The notes under the pieces: model-generated
Database searches by the model: none
What the model was told of the DNA's origin: nothing
What the model saw: the letters and a program-made list of their open reading frames with translations, nothing else
In this document: positions 20,168 to 29,492 of the stretch, in pieces
Numbering within the stretch: position 1 is the first letter of the stretch
How the letters are laid out: the number at the start of each line of letters is the position of its first letter
NCBI RefSeq assembly: GCF_964059065.1
Contig: NZ_OZ060378.1
Span: 62,001 to 126,000, forward strand
Direction: 5' to 3'
From: Buchnera aphidicola (Panaphis juglandis)
GTDB lineage: Bacteria; Pseudomonadota; Gammaproteobacteria; Enterobacterales; Enterobacteriaceae
Length of the DNA stretch: 64,000 nt
Translations under genes and position numbers: made by a program

Positions 20168-21235
20168 GTGCAAGAAAAAATATTATTTATTGATCGTGAT
20201 GGTACTTTAATTGATGAGCCAAAGGATAATTTTCAGATAGATAAAATTGAAAAATTAATCTTCGAACCATTTGTTATTCATACTTTATATAAACTAAGTC
20301 AATTGAATTTTAAATTTGTTTTAGTGAGTAATCAAGATGGTTTATATACTGATCAGTTTTCTTATAATAGTTTTATTGTACCTCATAAGTGTATGGTGGA
20401 TGTATTTTCTTCACAAGGGATATTTTTTGATTACATTTTAATTTGTCCTCATTTTCCAGAAGATGATTGTAATTGTAGAAAACCAAATATTGAGTTAGTA
20501 AAACCTTGGTTAATGAATAAAAATTTAGATGTTAATAATAGTTATGTTATTGGTGATCGTATTACAGATATTGAATTATCAGAAAAAATGGGAATTCAAG
20601 GTATTTTATATCATCGAGAAGATAAAAACTGGAATGATATTTATGATATTATTTCTAAAAAACAAAGATATTTTAAAATTGTTCGCAATACTAATGAAAC
20701 AAAAATTACAATAGAAATTTGGTTAGAAAAAAAAGGGAAAAGTAAAATCAATACTGGTATTGGTTTTTTTGATCATATGTTAGAACAAATTTCTATTCAT
20801 TCAAATATATTAATGAATATCAATGTTGTTGGTGATTTGTTTGTTGATGACCATCATGTGATTGAAGATACTGGAATTGTTTTGGGTAATGCTATTTTAA
20901 AATGTTTAGGTGATAAAATAGGTATTCATCGTTTTGGTTTTCATGTTCCAATGGATGAAAGTTGTTCACATTGTATATTGGATTTATCTGGTCGCGGTTA
21001 TTTAAAGTTTATTGGTAATTTTAGTAATCAATTTGTTGGTGATTTCAGTACTGATATGGTAGAACATTTTTTTCAATCATTGTCAAATAGTATGAAAACT
21101 ACAGTTCATATAGTCGTTTTTGGTAAAAATGATCATCATAAAATTGAAGGTATTTTTAAATCTTTTGGTAGATCTTTAAGAGCTGCAATACAAGTTTCTG
21201 GTAATGTTCTTCCTACTTCAAAAGGAATATTATAA
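20168..21235 (+). CDS. hisB: Bifunctional HisB: histidinol-phosphatase and IGP dehydratase
   Basis: The 355-residue protein equals E. coli HisB in length. The N-terminal half is a HAD phosphatase (LFIDRDGTLIDEP, zinc-binding CPHFPEDDCNCRKP, GDRITDIELSE). The C-terminal half is imidazole-glycerol-phosphate dehydratase (GFFDHMLEQI, DDHHVIEDTGIVLG, EHFFQSLSNS). It starts with GTG 20168, preceded by AAGGAAA. Its TAA overlaps the hisH ATG by one base. Confidence 0.97.
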   Translation: MQEKILFIDRDGTLIDEPKDNFQIDKIEKLIFEPFVIHTLYKLSQLNFKFVLVSNQDGLYTDQFSYNSFIVPHKCMVDVFSSQGIFFDYILICPHFPEDDCNCRKPNIELVKPWLMNKNLDVNNSYVIGDRITDIELSEKMGIQGILYHREDKNWNDIYDIISKKQRYFKIVRNTNETKITIEIWLEKKGKSKINTGIGFFDHMLEQISIHSNILMNINVVGDLFVDDHHVIEDTGIVLGNAILKCLGDKIGIHRFGFHVPMDESCSHCILDLSGRGYLKFIGNFSNQFVGDFSTDMVEHFFQSLSNSMKTTVHIVVFGKNDHHKIEGIFKSFGRSLRAAIQVSGNVLPTSKGIL

Positions 21236-21825
21236 TGAGTATAGTAATTTTAGATACTAAGTGTTCTAATTTATTATCTGTGAAATTATCTATTGAAAAA
21301 TTAGGTTATAATCCTATTATTACAAATGATACTAAAATTATTTTAAAAGCTAAGAAATTATTTTTACCTGGAGTTGGTAGTGCATCAGAAATTATGAAAA
21401 TATTATCCAGTAAAAAATTAATTGATGTTATTAAAAATATTAAATGTCCTACATTAGGAATTTGTCTTGGTATGCAATTATTATCTTCTTTTAGCGAAGA
21501 ATCTAATGGAATAAATATGTTAGGAATCTTAGATTCATGCGTATCATTGTTAAATACAAATGATTTACCATTGCCACATACTGGATGGAATCAAATATTT
21601 TTTGATAATTATAATCCTTTATTTAAAAATATTTCTTCAGGATCATGGTTTTATTTCATTCATAGTTATGCTTTTTCTTTGAATAAATATACAATTTCTA
21701 AAACTTTGTATAATATATATTTTAGTTCTTCTGTTCAAAAGGATAACTTTTTTGGAGTTCAATTTCATCCAGAAAAATCTGGGTGTATTGGTGAAAAATT
21801 ACTATTAAATTTTTTAGAGATGTAA
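21235..21825 (+). CDS. hisH: Imidazole glycerol phosphate synthase, glutaminase subunit
   Basis: The 196-residue class I glutamine amidotransferase supplies ammonia to HisF. The nucleophile cysteine lies in LGICLGMQLL and the His-Glu pair in VQFHPEKSG. The fold start (VILDTKCSNLLSVKLSIEKLG) is typical. It begins in the last base of hisB. Confidence 0.96.
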   Translation: MSIVILDTKCSNLLSVKLSIEKLGYNPIITNDTKIILKAKKLFLPGVGSASEIMKILSSKKLIDVIKNIKCPTLGICLGMQLLSSFSEESNGINMLGILDSCVSLLNTNDLPLPHTGWNQIFFDNYNPLFKNISSGSWFYFIHSYAFSLNKYTISKTLYNIYFSSSVQKDNFFGVQFHPEKSGCIGEKLLLNFLEM

Positions 21826-21829
21826 ATTT

Positions 21830-22585
21830 ATGATTATTCCATCAATAGATATAATAAATAATAAAATTGTACGATTATATCAAGGTGATTATGGTTTAGT
21901 AAAATATTATCATGATGATATATACAATATATTAAGTAAATATATTTTTTATGGTTCAAAAGTTATACATATAGTAGATCTTGATTCTGCTAGAAGTTCT
22001 GAAAAAAAAAGAAGTAAAATTTTTTATAAAATTATTAATACTTTTAAAAATTTTATACAAATTGCTGGTGGAATTTGTACAGAAAAGGAAATAGAATATT
22101 TTTTATCTATTGGAGCTAAACGAATTGTTATTGGATCAGCTGTTATTAACAATATTAAAAAAGTAAAAAATTGGATTCAATATTATGGTAATGATTATAT
22201 TGTAGCAGCACTAGATATTCGAATAACTGAAAAAAATATAAAAAATGTTTGTATCCATGGTTGGGAAACTAAAACTAATATTCAATTAGAAGATGTTTTA
22301 TATGATTTATCTTCTGTAAATATTAAACATGTTCTTTGTACAGACATATCTCGAGATGGTACTTTAATGGGACCAAATTTAGATTTATATCAAGATTTGG
22401 TAGCACAATTTCCAAGTATTCATTTTCAATCTTCTGGTGGAATTTGTCAGTTGAGTGATATTGAGAAATTAAAAAAAATTGGTGTCAGAGACATTATTAT
22501 TGGAAAAAGTTTATTAGAGAAAAAATTTACTATTTTGGAGGCAGTACAATGTTGGCAAAAAGGATCATTCCTTGCCTCGATGTGA
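21830..22585 (+). CDS. hisA: ProFAR isomerase HisA
   Basis: The 251-residue TIM barrel opens the ribose ring of ProFAR. Phosphate-binding loops are visible ([26 protein letters not shown]) and the catalytic region reads [14 protein letters not shown]. The C-terminal residues after ACW-like EAVQCWQKG lie in a 37-base overlap with hisF, so the last dozen codons are shared DNA. Confidence 0.96.
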   Translation: MIIPSIDIINNKIVRLYQGDYGLVKYYHDDIYNILSKYIFYGSKVIHIVDLDSARSSEKKRSKIFYKIINTFKNFIQIAGGICTEKEIEYFLSIGAKRIVIGSAVINNIKKVKNWIQYYGNDYIVAALDIRITEKNIKNVCIHGWETKTNIQLEDVLYDLSSVNIKHVLCTDISRDGTLMGPNLDLYQDLVAQFPSIHFQSSGGICQLSDIEKLKKIGVRDIIIGKSLLEKKFTILEAVQCWQKGSFLASM

Positions 22586-23325
22586 GAAACGGATGCGTAG
22601 TAAAGGGAATACAGTTTCGTAATCATGTGATTATTGGGGACATAATATCTCTTTCTAAAAAGTATGTTTCAGATGGTGCAGATGAGTTAGTTTTTTATGA
22701 TATTCATGCTTCTGCAAATCATGAATTAGTTGACAGAAAATGGATACATAAAATTGCACAAGTAATCGATATTCCTTTTTGTGTAGCAGGTGGTATTAAA
22801 AATATTACTGATGTAAAAAATATTTTGTCTTCTGGTGCAGATAAAATTTCAATTAATTCTCCTGCATTGAGTGATCCTAATTTAATTACTCGTATTTCTG
22901 ATCGTTTTGGTTCACAATGTGTGGTAGTTGGAATTGATTCTTGGTTCGATAAGGATTCTAACGATTATTTTGTTTATCAATATACTGGTTGTCAAGAAAT
23001 GACAAAAAAAACCATGTGGCGTACTGTAGATTGGATAAAAGAAGTTCAAAAAAAAGGTGCTGGGGAAATTGTATTAAATATGATGAATCAAGATGGTGTG
23101 TGTTGTGGTTATGATTTAAAACAATTAAAAATTATGAAAAAAGTTTGTCATGTTCCATTAATTGCTTCTGGTGGAGCAGGTATTATGAAAGATTTTTATA
23201 ATGTATTTAAAAATACCAATGTTGATGGAGCATTGGCTGCATCAGTATTTCATAAAAATATGTTTAGTATTCAAGAATTAAAAAATTTTTTATTTTTAAA
23301 AGGAATTAATATAAGAAAATGTTAA
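22549..23325 (+). CDS. hisF: Imidazole glycerol phosphate synthase, cyclase subunit
   Basis: The 258-residue TIM barrel pairs with HisH to form the imidazole ring and release AICAR. It starts [15 protein letters not shown], with the catalytic Asp in CLDV. The second catalytic Asp lies in [13 protein letters not shown], and phosphate sites in [11 protein letters not shown] and [11 protein letters not shown]. It overlaps hisA by 37 bases and hisI by 7. Confidence 0.97.
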   Translation: MLAKRIIPCLDVRNGCVVKGIQFRNHVIIGDIISLSKKYVSDGADELVFYDIHASANHELVDRKWIHKIAQVIDIPFCVAGGIKNITDVKNILSSGADKISINSPALSDPNLITRISDRFGSQCVVVGIDSWFDKDSNDYFVYQYTGCQEMTKKTMWRTVDWIKEVQKKGAGEIVLNMMNQDGVCCGYDLKQLKIMKKVCHVPLIASGGAGIMKDFYNVFKNTNVDGALAASVFHKNMFSIQELKNFLFLKGINIRKC

Positions 23326-23939
23326 ATCATCATGAGTTAAGTAGTATTAATTGGAATAAAGTAAATGGTTTAATTCCATGTATTATACAAAACTTTTCTT
23401 CTTCAGAAGTTCTCATGCACGGATATATGAATGAACTGGCATTACAGTGTACTCAAAAAACAAAATTTGTTACATTTTATTCACGTACGAAAAAGAGATT
23501 ATGGAAAAAAGGTGAAACATCTGGTAATTATTTAAAAGTATTAAACATAGTTTTAGATTGTGATCATGATAGTATATTAATTTTAGTAGATTCAATAGGT
23601 AAGACATGTCATCTTAACAATACAAGTTGTTTTGATGGATATAAGACACAATACACTAATTTTTTTTATTTAGAAAAGAAGATCAAAGATAAAAAAAAAC
23701 ATTATTTTAATGATTCATACACATCATATTTGCATAAACTTGGCGTGAATAGAATTGCACAAAAATTAGGAGAAGAGTCTATTGAAACAGTAATTGCTTC
23801 TATTAATAATAATACACAAGAATTTGTAAATGAAGCTACTGATTTAATATACCATCTTTTAGTATTACTACATAATCAAAATTTGAGTTTTAGCCATATA
23901 ATTAAAAATTTAGAAATTCGAAATAAAAAAATTAAATAA
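23319..23939 (+). CDS. hisI: Bifunctional PRA-CH / PRATP-PH
   Basis: The 206-residue protein fuses the AMP cyclohydrolase (HisI domain, residues about 1-110: [15 protein letters not shown] [15 protein letters not shown], and the zinc-site segment [16 protein letters not shown]) to PRATP pyrophosphohydrolase (HisE domain, about 115-206: [29 protein letters not shown]). It catalyses steps two and three of histidine synthesis and closes the operon. Confidence 0.96.
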   Translation: MLNHHELSSINWNKVNGLIPCIIQNFSSSEVLMHGYMNELALQCTQKTKFVTFYSRTKKRLWKKGETSGNYLKVLNIVLDCDHDSILILVDSIGKTCHLNNTSCFDGYKTQYTNFFYLEKKIKDKKKHYFNDSYTSYLHKLGVNRIAQKLGEESIETVIASINNNTQEFVNEATDLIYHLLVLLHNQNLSFSHIIKNLEIRNKKIK

Positions 23940-24017
23940 TTATTAAAATTTTACAATATTTCCTGTATTTCAGATTTTATAATTTTTTTTATTTTTAATT
24001 TTTATTGGAGTTTTAAC

Positions 24018-25421
24018 ATGAAAAAAAATGATATTGGTGTAATTGGTATGGCAGTAATGGGAAGAAATTTAGCTTTAAATATTGCAAAATCTGGTTATAA
24101 TGTTGCAATTTTTAATCGAACAATAAATAAAACAAAGGATGTAATGTTAAAATGTTCAGAAAAAAATATATCACCTTATTTTTTGATTCAAGATTTTCTG
24201 AGATCTTTAAAAAAACCTAGACGTATTTTGTTAATGGTTCAATCAGGACAAGCAACAGATGATATTATTAATGTTCTAACTCCTTATTTAAATTCTGGAG
24301 ACATCATTATTGATGGAGGAAATTCTTTTTATAAAGATACTATAAGAAGATCAAAGGATTTACTGAAAAATAATGTTAGTTTTCTTGGTGTAGGTATTTC
24401 TGGTGGTGAATATGGTGCGTTAAATGGTCCATCAATCATGCCAGGAGGACAAAAAAGTGCATATGATATTGTAAAACCGATTTTCAAATCTATTGCATCA
24501 AAATTTAAAAATCAACCTTGTGTTGCTTATATTGGTCCAAATGGTTCTGGTCATTATGTAAAAATGGTTCATAATGGTATTGAGTATGCTGATATGCAAT
24601 TAATATCAGAAGTGTATATTATTTTAAAAAATATAGTTAATTATAGTAATAAAGAAATTTCTGATGTTTTTGATATATGGAATCAAGGAGAATTAAATAG
24701 TTATTTAATAGATATTACTAAAAATATTCTTCGTAAAAAAGATCATAATGGTGATTTAATAGATTATGTTTTAGATGAAGCAGTAAATAAAGGAACTGGA
24801 AAATGGACGTGTCAAGATGCATTAGATTTACATGAATCATTAAATGTTATTACTGAATCTGTTTTTGCGAGGTATGTATCTTCTCTAAAATCACAAAGAA
24901 TGTTAGCATCAAAAATATTATCTGGACCTAATGTTTCTTTAGTTTCATCACATAAAGATGATTTTATTGAAGATCTTCGTAAAGCGTTGTATTTATCAAA
25001 AATTATAGCTTATTCTCAAGGATTTTCACAACTTGGTTCTGCTTCTAAAAAATATTATTGGAATTTAAAATGTCACGAAATTGCAAGCATATTCCGATCA
25101 GGTTGTATCATTCAAGCAGATTTTTTAAATCAACTTGTTGAAATATATAAATATGATAATATTATTATTAATTTATTATTATCTCCCTATTTTCAAGATA
25201 TTTCAAAACAATATCAAAGTTCTCTTCGTAAAATAGTATCATACGTTGTTAAACAAGGTATTGCAATTCCTGCATTAGTATCCTCTTTGACATATTATGA
25301 TAGTTATAGAACTTCACAGTCTTCAGCGAATTTAATACAAGCTCAAAGAGATTGTTTTGGTGCACATACATATAAAAGGAATGATAAATCAGGTGTTTAT
25401 CATACGAATTGGTTAGAATAA
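24018..25421 (+). CDS. gnd: 6-phosphogluconate dehydrogenase
   Basis: The 467-residue enzyme (E. coli 468) oxidises 6-phosphogluconate to ribulose 5-phosphate with NADPH. The NADP fold begins IGVIGMAVMGRNLALNIA, and the signature DIIIDGGNSFY and catalytic region GPNGSGHYVKMVHNGIEY are present. It follows hisI by 78 bases and supplies pentose phosphate for PRPP. Confidence 0.97.
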   Translation: MKKNDIGVIGMAVMGRNLALNIAKSGYNVAIFNRTINKTKDVMLKCSEKNISPYFLIQDFLRSLKKPRRILLMVQSGQATDDIINVLTPYLNSGDIIIDGGNSFYKDTIRRSKDLLKNNVSFLGVGISGGEYGALNGPSIMPGGQKSAYDIVKPIFKSIASKFKNQPCVAYIGPNGSGHYVKMVHNGIEYADMQLISEVYIILKNIVNYSNKEISDVFDIWNQGELNSYLIDITKNILRKKDHNGDLIDYVLDEAVNKGTGKWTCQDALDLHESLNVITESVFARYVSSLKSQRMLASKILSGPNVSLVSSHKDDFIEDLRKALYLSKIIAYSQGFSQLGSASKKYYWNLKCHEIASIFRSGCIIQADFLNQLVEIYKYDNIIINLLLSPYFQDISKQYQSSLRKIVSYVVKQGIAIPALVSSLTYYDSYRTSQSSANLIQAQRDCFGAHTYKRNDKSGVYHTNWLE

Positions 25422-25444
25422 TTATTATTGATATCAAAATTTTA

Positions 25445-25494
25445 TTTTAAATAGATTAATTAATTTTATTTTATTAATTTTAGTCTATTTAAAA
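25445..25494 (+). terminator. Inverted repeat after gnd
   Basis: TTTTAAATAGA and TCTATTTAAAA form an 11-bp perfect outer stem around 28 bases of A+T-rich sequence that can pair further (TTAAT/ATTAA). It lies 23 bases after the gnd stop and before metG. As it is nearly all A-T, stability is modest. It is probably the gnd 3' terminator or a stability element. Confidence 0.4.
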
Positions 25495-25565
25495 TATTTT
25501 ATTTTTTGAAATATTTTTATTGTATTCATGATATTTGTTTTTTATAATCATTACATTGTAAATCT

Positions 25566-27191
25566 ATGAAAAAAAAAATTTTAGTTACTTGTGCATTACC
25601 ATATTCTAATGGAGATTTGCATATTGGTCATATGTTAGAGCATATTCAGGCAGATATTTGGGTTCGTTATTATAAAATGAGAAAAAGGGAAGTATGGTTT
25701 GTTTGTTCTGATGATACACATGGTACTGCAATTATGCTAAAGGCTCGTGAACTCAATGTATCTCCAAAATTATTAATATTAAATACTTTTAAAGAACATG
25801 TCTTTGATTTTCAGTCTTTTAATATTAATTATGACTATTATTCTTCTACACATCACATACAAAATTTTTATTGGACAAAAAAATTATATTATCGATTAAA
25901 ATTAAGAAATTTATTACAAATAAAAAATATTGACCAATTATATGATACTGATAAAGATATTTTTTTACCTGATCGATTTGTAAAAGGTACTTGTCCAGTG
26001 TGTTATTCAAAAAATCAATATGGAGATCATTGTGAATCATGTGGTAGTATTTATAAAGCAAGTATGTTAATTAGTCCGATTTCTAATATTTCTAATACTA
26101 TACCAATTATAAAAAATTCAAAACATATATTTTTAGATTTATCTATTTTACAAAAAAAACTTTATCAATGGATAATATCTGGAGTTGTAAATAAAAACGT
26201 TGTTAATAAAATTAAAGAGTGGTTTTTAAAAGATTTACATTCATGGAATATTTCTAGAGATTATCCTTATTTTGGTTTTAAAATACCTGATTTTTATGAT
26301 AAATATTTTTATGTTTGGTTAGATGCCCCGATGTCTTATATTAGTACATTTAAATGTTTATGTAATTATAATTCATTATTGAATTTTGATGAATTTTGGA
26401 AAAAAAATTCTCATACTGAGTTATATCATTTTATCGGTAAAGATATAACATATTTTCATGTGTTATTTTGGCCATTAATGTTAGAGGTTCTTGGTTTTAG
26501 GAAGCCAACTAAAATTTTTGTTCATGGTCATTTAACATTTCAAGGGAAAAAAATATCTAAATCTAAAAACTCATTTATTACTGCTAAAAAATGGTTAAAA
26601 TATTTTGATTCTGATAGTTTAAGATATTATTATGCTTCTAAATTATCTTCTAAAATTGAAGATATCGAGATGAATTTAAAAGATTTTGAGAATAAAATTA
26701 ATTCTGATATTGTAAATAAAGTTGTGAATCTAGCATCACGCAGTTCAAGTTTTCTGAGTAAATATTTTAATAATATTTTATCTAAAAAAATACAAAATAT
26801 GCATTTATATCAACAGTTTACTGATGCATCTTTTGAAATAGGAAGATTATTTGAGAATCGTGAGTTTAGTTTAGTTATTAAAAAGATTATTTTTTTAACA
26901 GACATAGCGAATCAGTATTTTAATGAACAAAAGCCTTGGAAGTTATTATTAACAACTCATAAAACTTTATTACATGAAATTTGTACTATGGGAATTAATT
27001 TGTTTCGTATAATTATGACATTTTTAAAACCTATTATTCCTGATTTAGCTAAAAGATCTGAATCTTTTTTATTAATTCATTTGTCATGGAATAATATAGA
27101 TACTCCTTTATTGAATCATCGTATTTCTATTTTTAGAGTTTTATATCATAGAATTAAAGTTAGTGATTTAAATAATGATTTGAATCATTAA
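25566..27191 (+). CDS. metG: Methionyl-tRNA synthetase, no C-terminal domain
   Basis: The 541-residue class I synthetase charges tRNA-Met. HIGH is at residues 19-22, the zinc ligands are CPVCYSKNQYGDHCESCG (about 142-160), and KMSKS appears as KISKS near residue 329. E. coli MetG has 677 residues. The missing part is the C-terminal EMAP-like tRNA-binding and dimerisation domain, so this enzyme is likely monomeric. The last 32 bases overlap the 3' end of tilS on the other strand. Confidence 0.96.
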   Translation: MKKKILVTCALPYSNGDLHIGHMLEHIQADIWVRYYKMRKREVWFVCSDDTHGTAIMLKARELNVSPKLLILNTFKEHVFDFQSFNINYDYYSSTHHIQNFYWTKKLYYRLKLRNLLQIKNIDQLYDTDKDIFLPDRFVKGTCPVCYSKNQYGDHCESCGSIYKASMLISPISNISNTIPIIKNSKHIFLDLSILQKKLYQWIISGVVNKNVVNKIKEWFLKDLHSWNISRDYPYFGFKIPDFYDKYFYVWLDAPMSYISTFKCLCNYNSLLNFDEFWKKNSHTELYHFIGKDITYFHVLFWPLMLEVLGFRKPTKIFVHGHLTFQGKKISKSKNSFITAKKWLKYFDSDSLRYYYASKLSSKIEDIEMNLKDFENKINSDIVNKVVNLASRSSSFLSKYFNNILSKKIQNMHLYQQFTDASFEIGRLFENREFSLVIKKIIFLTDIANQYFNEQKPWKLLLTTHKTLLHEICTMGINLFRIIMTFLKPIIPDLAKRSESFLLIHLSWNNIDTPLLNHRISIFRVLYHRIKVSDLNNDLNH

Positions 27192-28488
27192 AAATATCGA
27201 TCCAGGAGATGTTCCATTTATTTACATCATGATTTTTTTTTTTAAAGTGAGGGATAATTAATACCCCCATTATTGCAATCAATTGATCATTATAAAATAA
27301 TGCTGGTATTTGATTGCGATACCATGGCGGTATTTTATTTTTTTGCCAAATATTTTTCATGTTTTTTATTTTTGAATCATTCAATAATGTTTTTTTGTTT
27401 ATTGTAAAGCGTATACTAACCAAATCAGAATTTTTTGGATACGGTACTTGAATTCCTTTTTTTTCTGGAATTATATATCCTAATTTATTTATTAATTTTA
27501 ATGGTTTTTTAGTATTATGCCAAAAAATAATGGTGTTTTTTAAAGATTTAAATTTTTTAATTTGAAATATATAATTTTTATAGCGTCTAATTTCATATTT
27601 TTTAATAGTTATGATGTATTTTGTATTTTTTTTATTTTGAATAATTTTATAATAAATTTCTTGTGTTTGAATGTATGAAATTACATTTTTTGTATATAAA
27701 AATATCCATCTTCTAATTAATGATTTTTGTACTACTTTAGGATAATTATGAAAAGTTTCTATTGGTATAGCATTATCTATTGTTTTTATTTTTAATAAAA
27801 TCTCATCTAAGAAATAATTTAAAGCTATTGTTTGATTATCACATAATTTCATACTTTTTACACAATTTTTAATAAAAAAATTCCATCTTTTTTCGATCAA
27901 ATTTATAATATTATTTCTAATAAAATTTCTGTCATATTTATCGATTAAGTTGCTATCATCATCAATCCACTGGATTTTGTTTAATAATGCCCATTCTAAA
28001 AGTTCGTTTTTGCTTTTTTTTAGAAGAGGACGGATAATGTATTTATCATGACCTAAGGATTGAATTTCAGGTATTCCAGATAAACCTGATGGACCACTAC
28101 CTCTTTTTAGAGCTAAAAATAACGTTTCACACTGATCATTTAAGTGATGGCTAGTTAGTAATATTTCTCCTTTAATCATGTGTTTTTTTATAATTTTATA
28201 TCGTATGTTTCTTGCAGTTTCTTGCACGTTATTTTTAATTTTTAATTTATTTTTTTTTATTACTAATTCAATTTGATTTTTTTTACAAATTTTTTTACAG
28301 TGTTGACTCCATAATAAGGCATTTTTTTCAATGTTGTGATTTATATGAATTGCTCGAATTTTCAAGAATGGGTATTTTTTAGTAAATGGTATTAATTGAT
28401 ACAATAATACTGTTGAGTCTAATCCACCACTATATGATATTAATATTCTTTGATTTTTTTTTATTTTTTTAATAAATTTATTAATCAA
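27160..28488 (-). CDS. tilS: tRNA(Ile)-lysidine synthetase
   Basis: The 442-residue protein (E. coli 432) attaches lysine to C34 of the CAU-anticodon isoleucine tRNA so that it reads AUA, a frequent codon in this genome. The PP-loop ATPase motif ISYSGGLDSTVLLYQL lies at residues 18-33, and LTSHHLNDQCETLFLALKRG follows. A lysine-rich C-terminal region aligns more weakly. It converges on metG with a 32-base 3' overlap. Confidence 0.93.
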   Translation of the reverse strand: MINKFIKKIKKNQRILISYSGGLDSTVLLYQLIPFTKKYPFLKIRAIHINHNIEKNALLWSQHCKKICKKNQIELVIKKNKLKIKNNVQETARNIRYKIIKKHMIKGEILLTSHHLNDQCETLFLALKRGSGPSGLSGIPEIQSLGHDKYIIRPLLKKSKNELLEWALLNKIQWIDDDSNLIDKYDRNFIRNNIINLIEKRWNFFIKNCVKSMKLCDNQTIALNYFLDEILLKIKTIDNAIPIETFHNYPKVVQKSLIRRWIFLYTKNVISYIQTQEIYYKIIQNKKNTKYIITIKKYEIRRYKNYIFQIKKFKSLKNTIIFWHNTKKPLKLINKLGYIIPEKKGIQVPYPKNSDLVSIRFTINKKTLLNDSKIKNMKNIWQKNKIPPWYRNQIPALFYNDQLIAIMGVLIIPHFKKKNHDVNKWNISWIDIFNDSNHYLNH

Positions 28489-28555
28489 TTTTTTATAACC
28501 TAAATTTATTTATTAATTTTAAAATAATATGTAGTATATGAATTACTATTATTAA

Positions 28556-28629
28556 TGCGTTCGAGTGGATTTGAACCACTGGCTTTCACCATGTCATGGT
28601 GACACTCTAACCAACTGAGTTACGAACGC
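28556..28629 (-). tRNA. tRNA-Val (GAC anticodon)
   Basis: On the - strand a 74-base cloverleaf folds cleanly: acceptor GCGTTCG/CGAACGC, D arm ACTC/GAGT, anticodon stem TCACC/GGTGA with loop ATGACAT (anticodon GAC), a 5-base variable loop, and T arm AGTGG/CCACT with loop TTCAAAT. It resembles E. coli valV/valW. The 3' CCA is not encoded and must be added enzymatically. It decodes GUU and GUC. Confidence 0.95.
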
Positions 28630-28761
28630 TAAATATGAATAATAAAATTTGATTTTATATAAAATATATTAAATATTATGAGTTTTTTATGATATTTTGA
28701 ATCATTATAGATATTATAATTAATATAATTTTATAATCAATGTTTTATTAAGGATATTTTA

Positions 28762-29376
28762 ATGTTTACTGGAATTATTCAAGGTTTAGCAGTTGTTATG
28801 ATGATTCATAAAAATCATCAATTATATACATTGCAATTAAAGTTTCCTTTATTGTTATTAAATAATTTAAAAATTGGTGCATCTGTTTCTAATAATGGAT
28901 GTTGTTTAACAGTTACAAAAATCCAAAAAGATAATGTTTATTTTGATATTATACAAGAAACTTTGAAACTTACTAATTTATCTATTTTAAGAATTGGTTC
29001 TACAGTAAATATTGAACGTTCGTTATGTTTTGGTGATGAAATTGGTGGGCATTTGTTATCTGGTCATATTATAACAACTGCTACTATACATAATGTAATT
29101 CATTTTAAAAGTCAAAAACGTTTTTTTTTAAATATAGATGATATTCGTATTATGAAGTATATATTCCGAAAAGGTTTTATTGCAATTGATGGCATCAGTT
29201 TGACAATTAATACAGTTTTTAAGAATACTATTTGTGTTGATTTGATACCTGAGACTATATCTTGTACTAATATTGGTTCAAGAAAGATTGGTGAAAAAGT
29301 AAATATTGAAGTAGATTACTACACGCATATTATGATTGATAATATGAAGAGGATTTTAAATAAAAAATTTATTTAA
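28762..29376 (+). CDS. ribE: Riboflavin synthase alpha subunit
   Basis: The 204-residue enzyme (E. coli 213, there named RibC) dismutates two lumazines to riboflavin. Two tandem barrels are visible: residues 1-97 starting MFTGIIQGLA with NGCCLTVT, and about 98-190 with HLLSGHIITTATI and DGISLTIN. The N-terminal FTGI and the Cys-containing loop are intact. Retention suggests riboflavin is still supplied by this symbiont. Confidence 0.95.
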   Translation: MFTGIIQGLAVVMMIHKNHQLYTLQLKFPLLLLNNLKIGASVSNNGCCLTVTKIQKDNVYFDIIQETLKLTNLSILRIGSTVNIERSLCFGDEIGGHLLSGHIITTATIHNVIHFKSQKRFFLNIDDIRIMKYIFRKGFIAIDGISLTINTVFKNTICVDLIPETISCTNIGSRKIGEKVNIEVDYYTHIMIDNMKRILNKKFI

Positions 29377-29492
29377 TTATATTAAATTATTTTATATTAC
29401 AATAAATTTCGTGATTCGTATTTAATATGTATTTTTTTATATGATTTTTAAGTTTGATTGAATATTTTTAATATTTTGAGTGAATAAAACGA

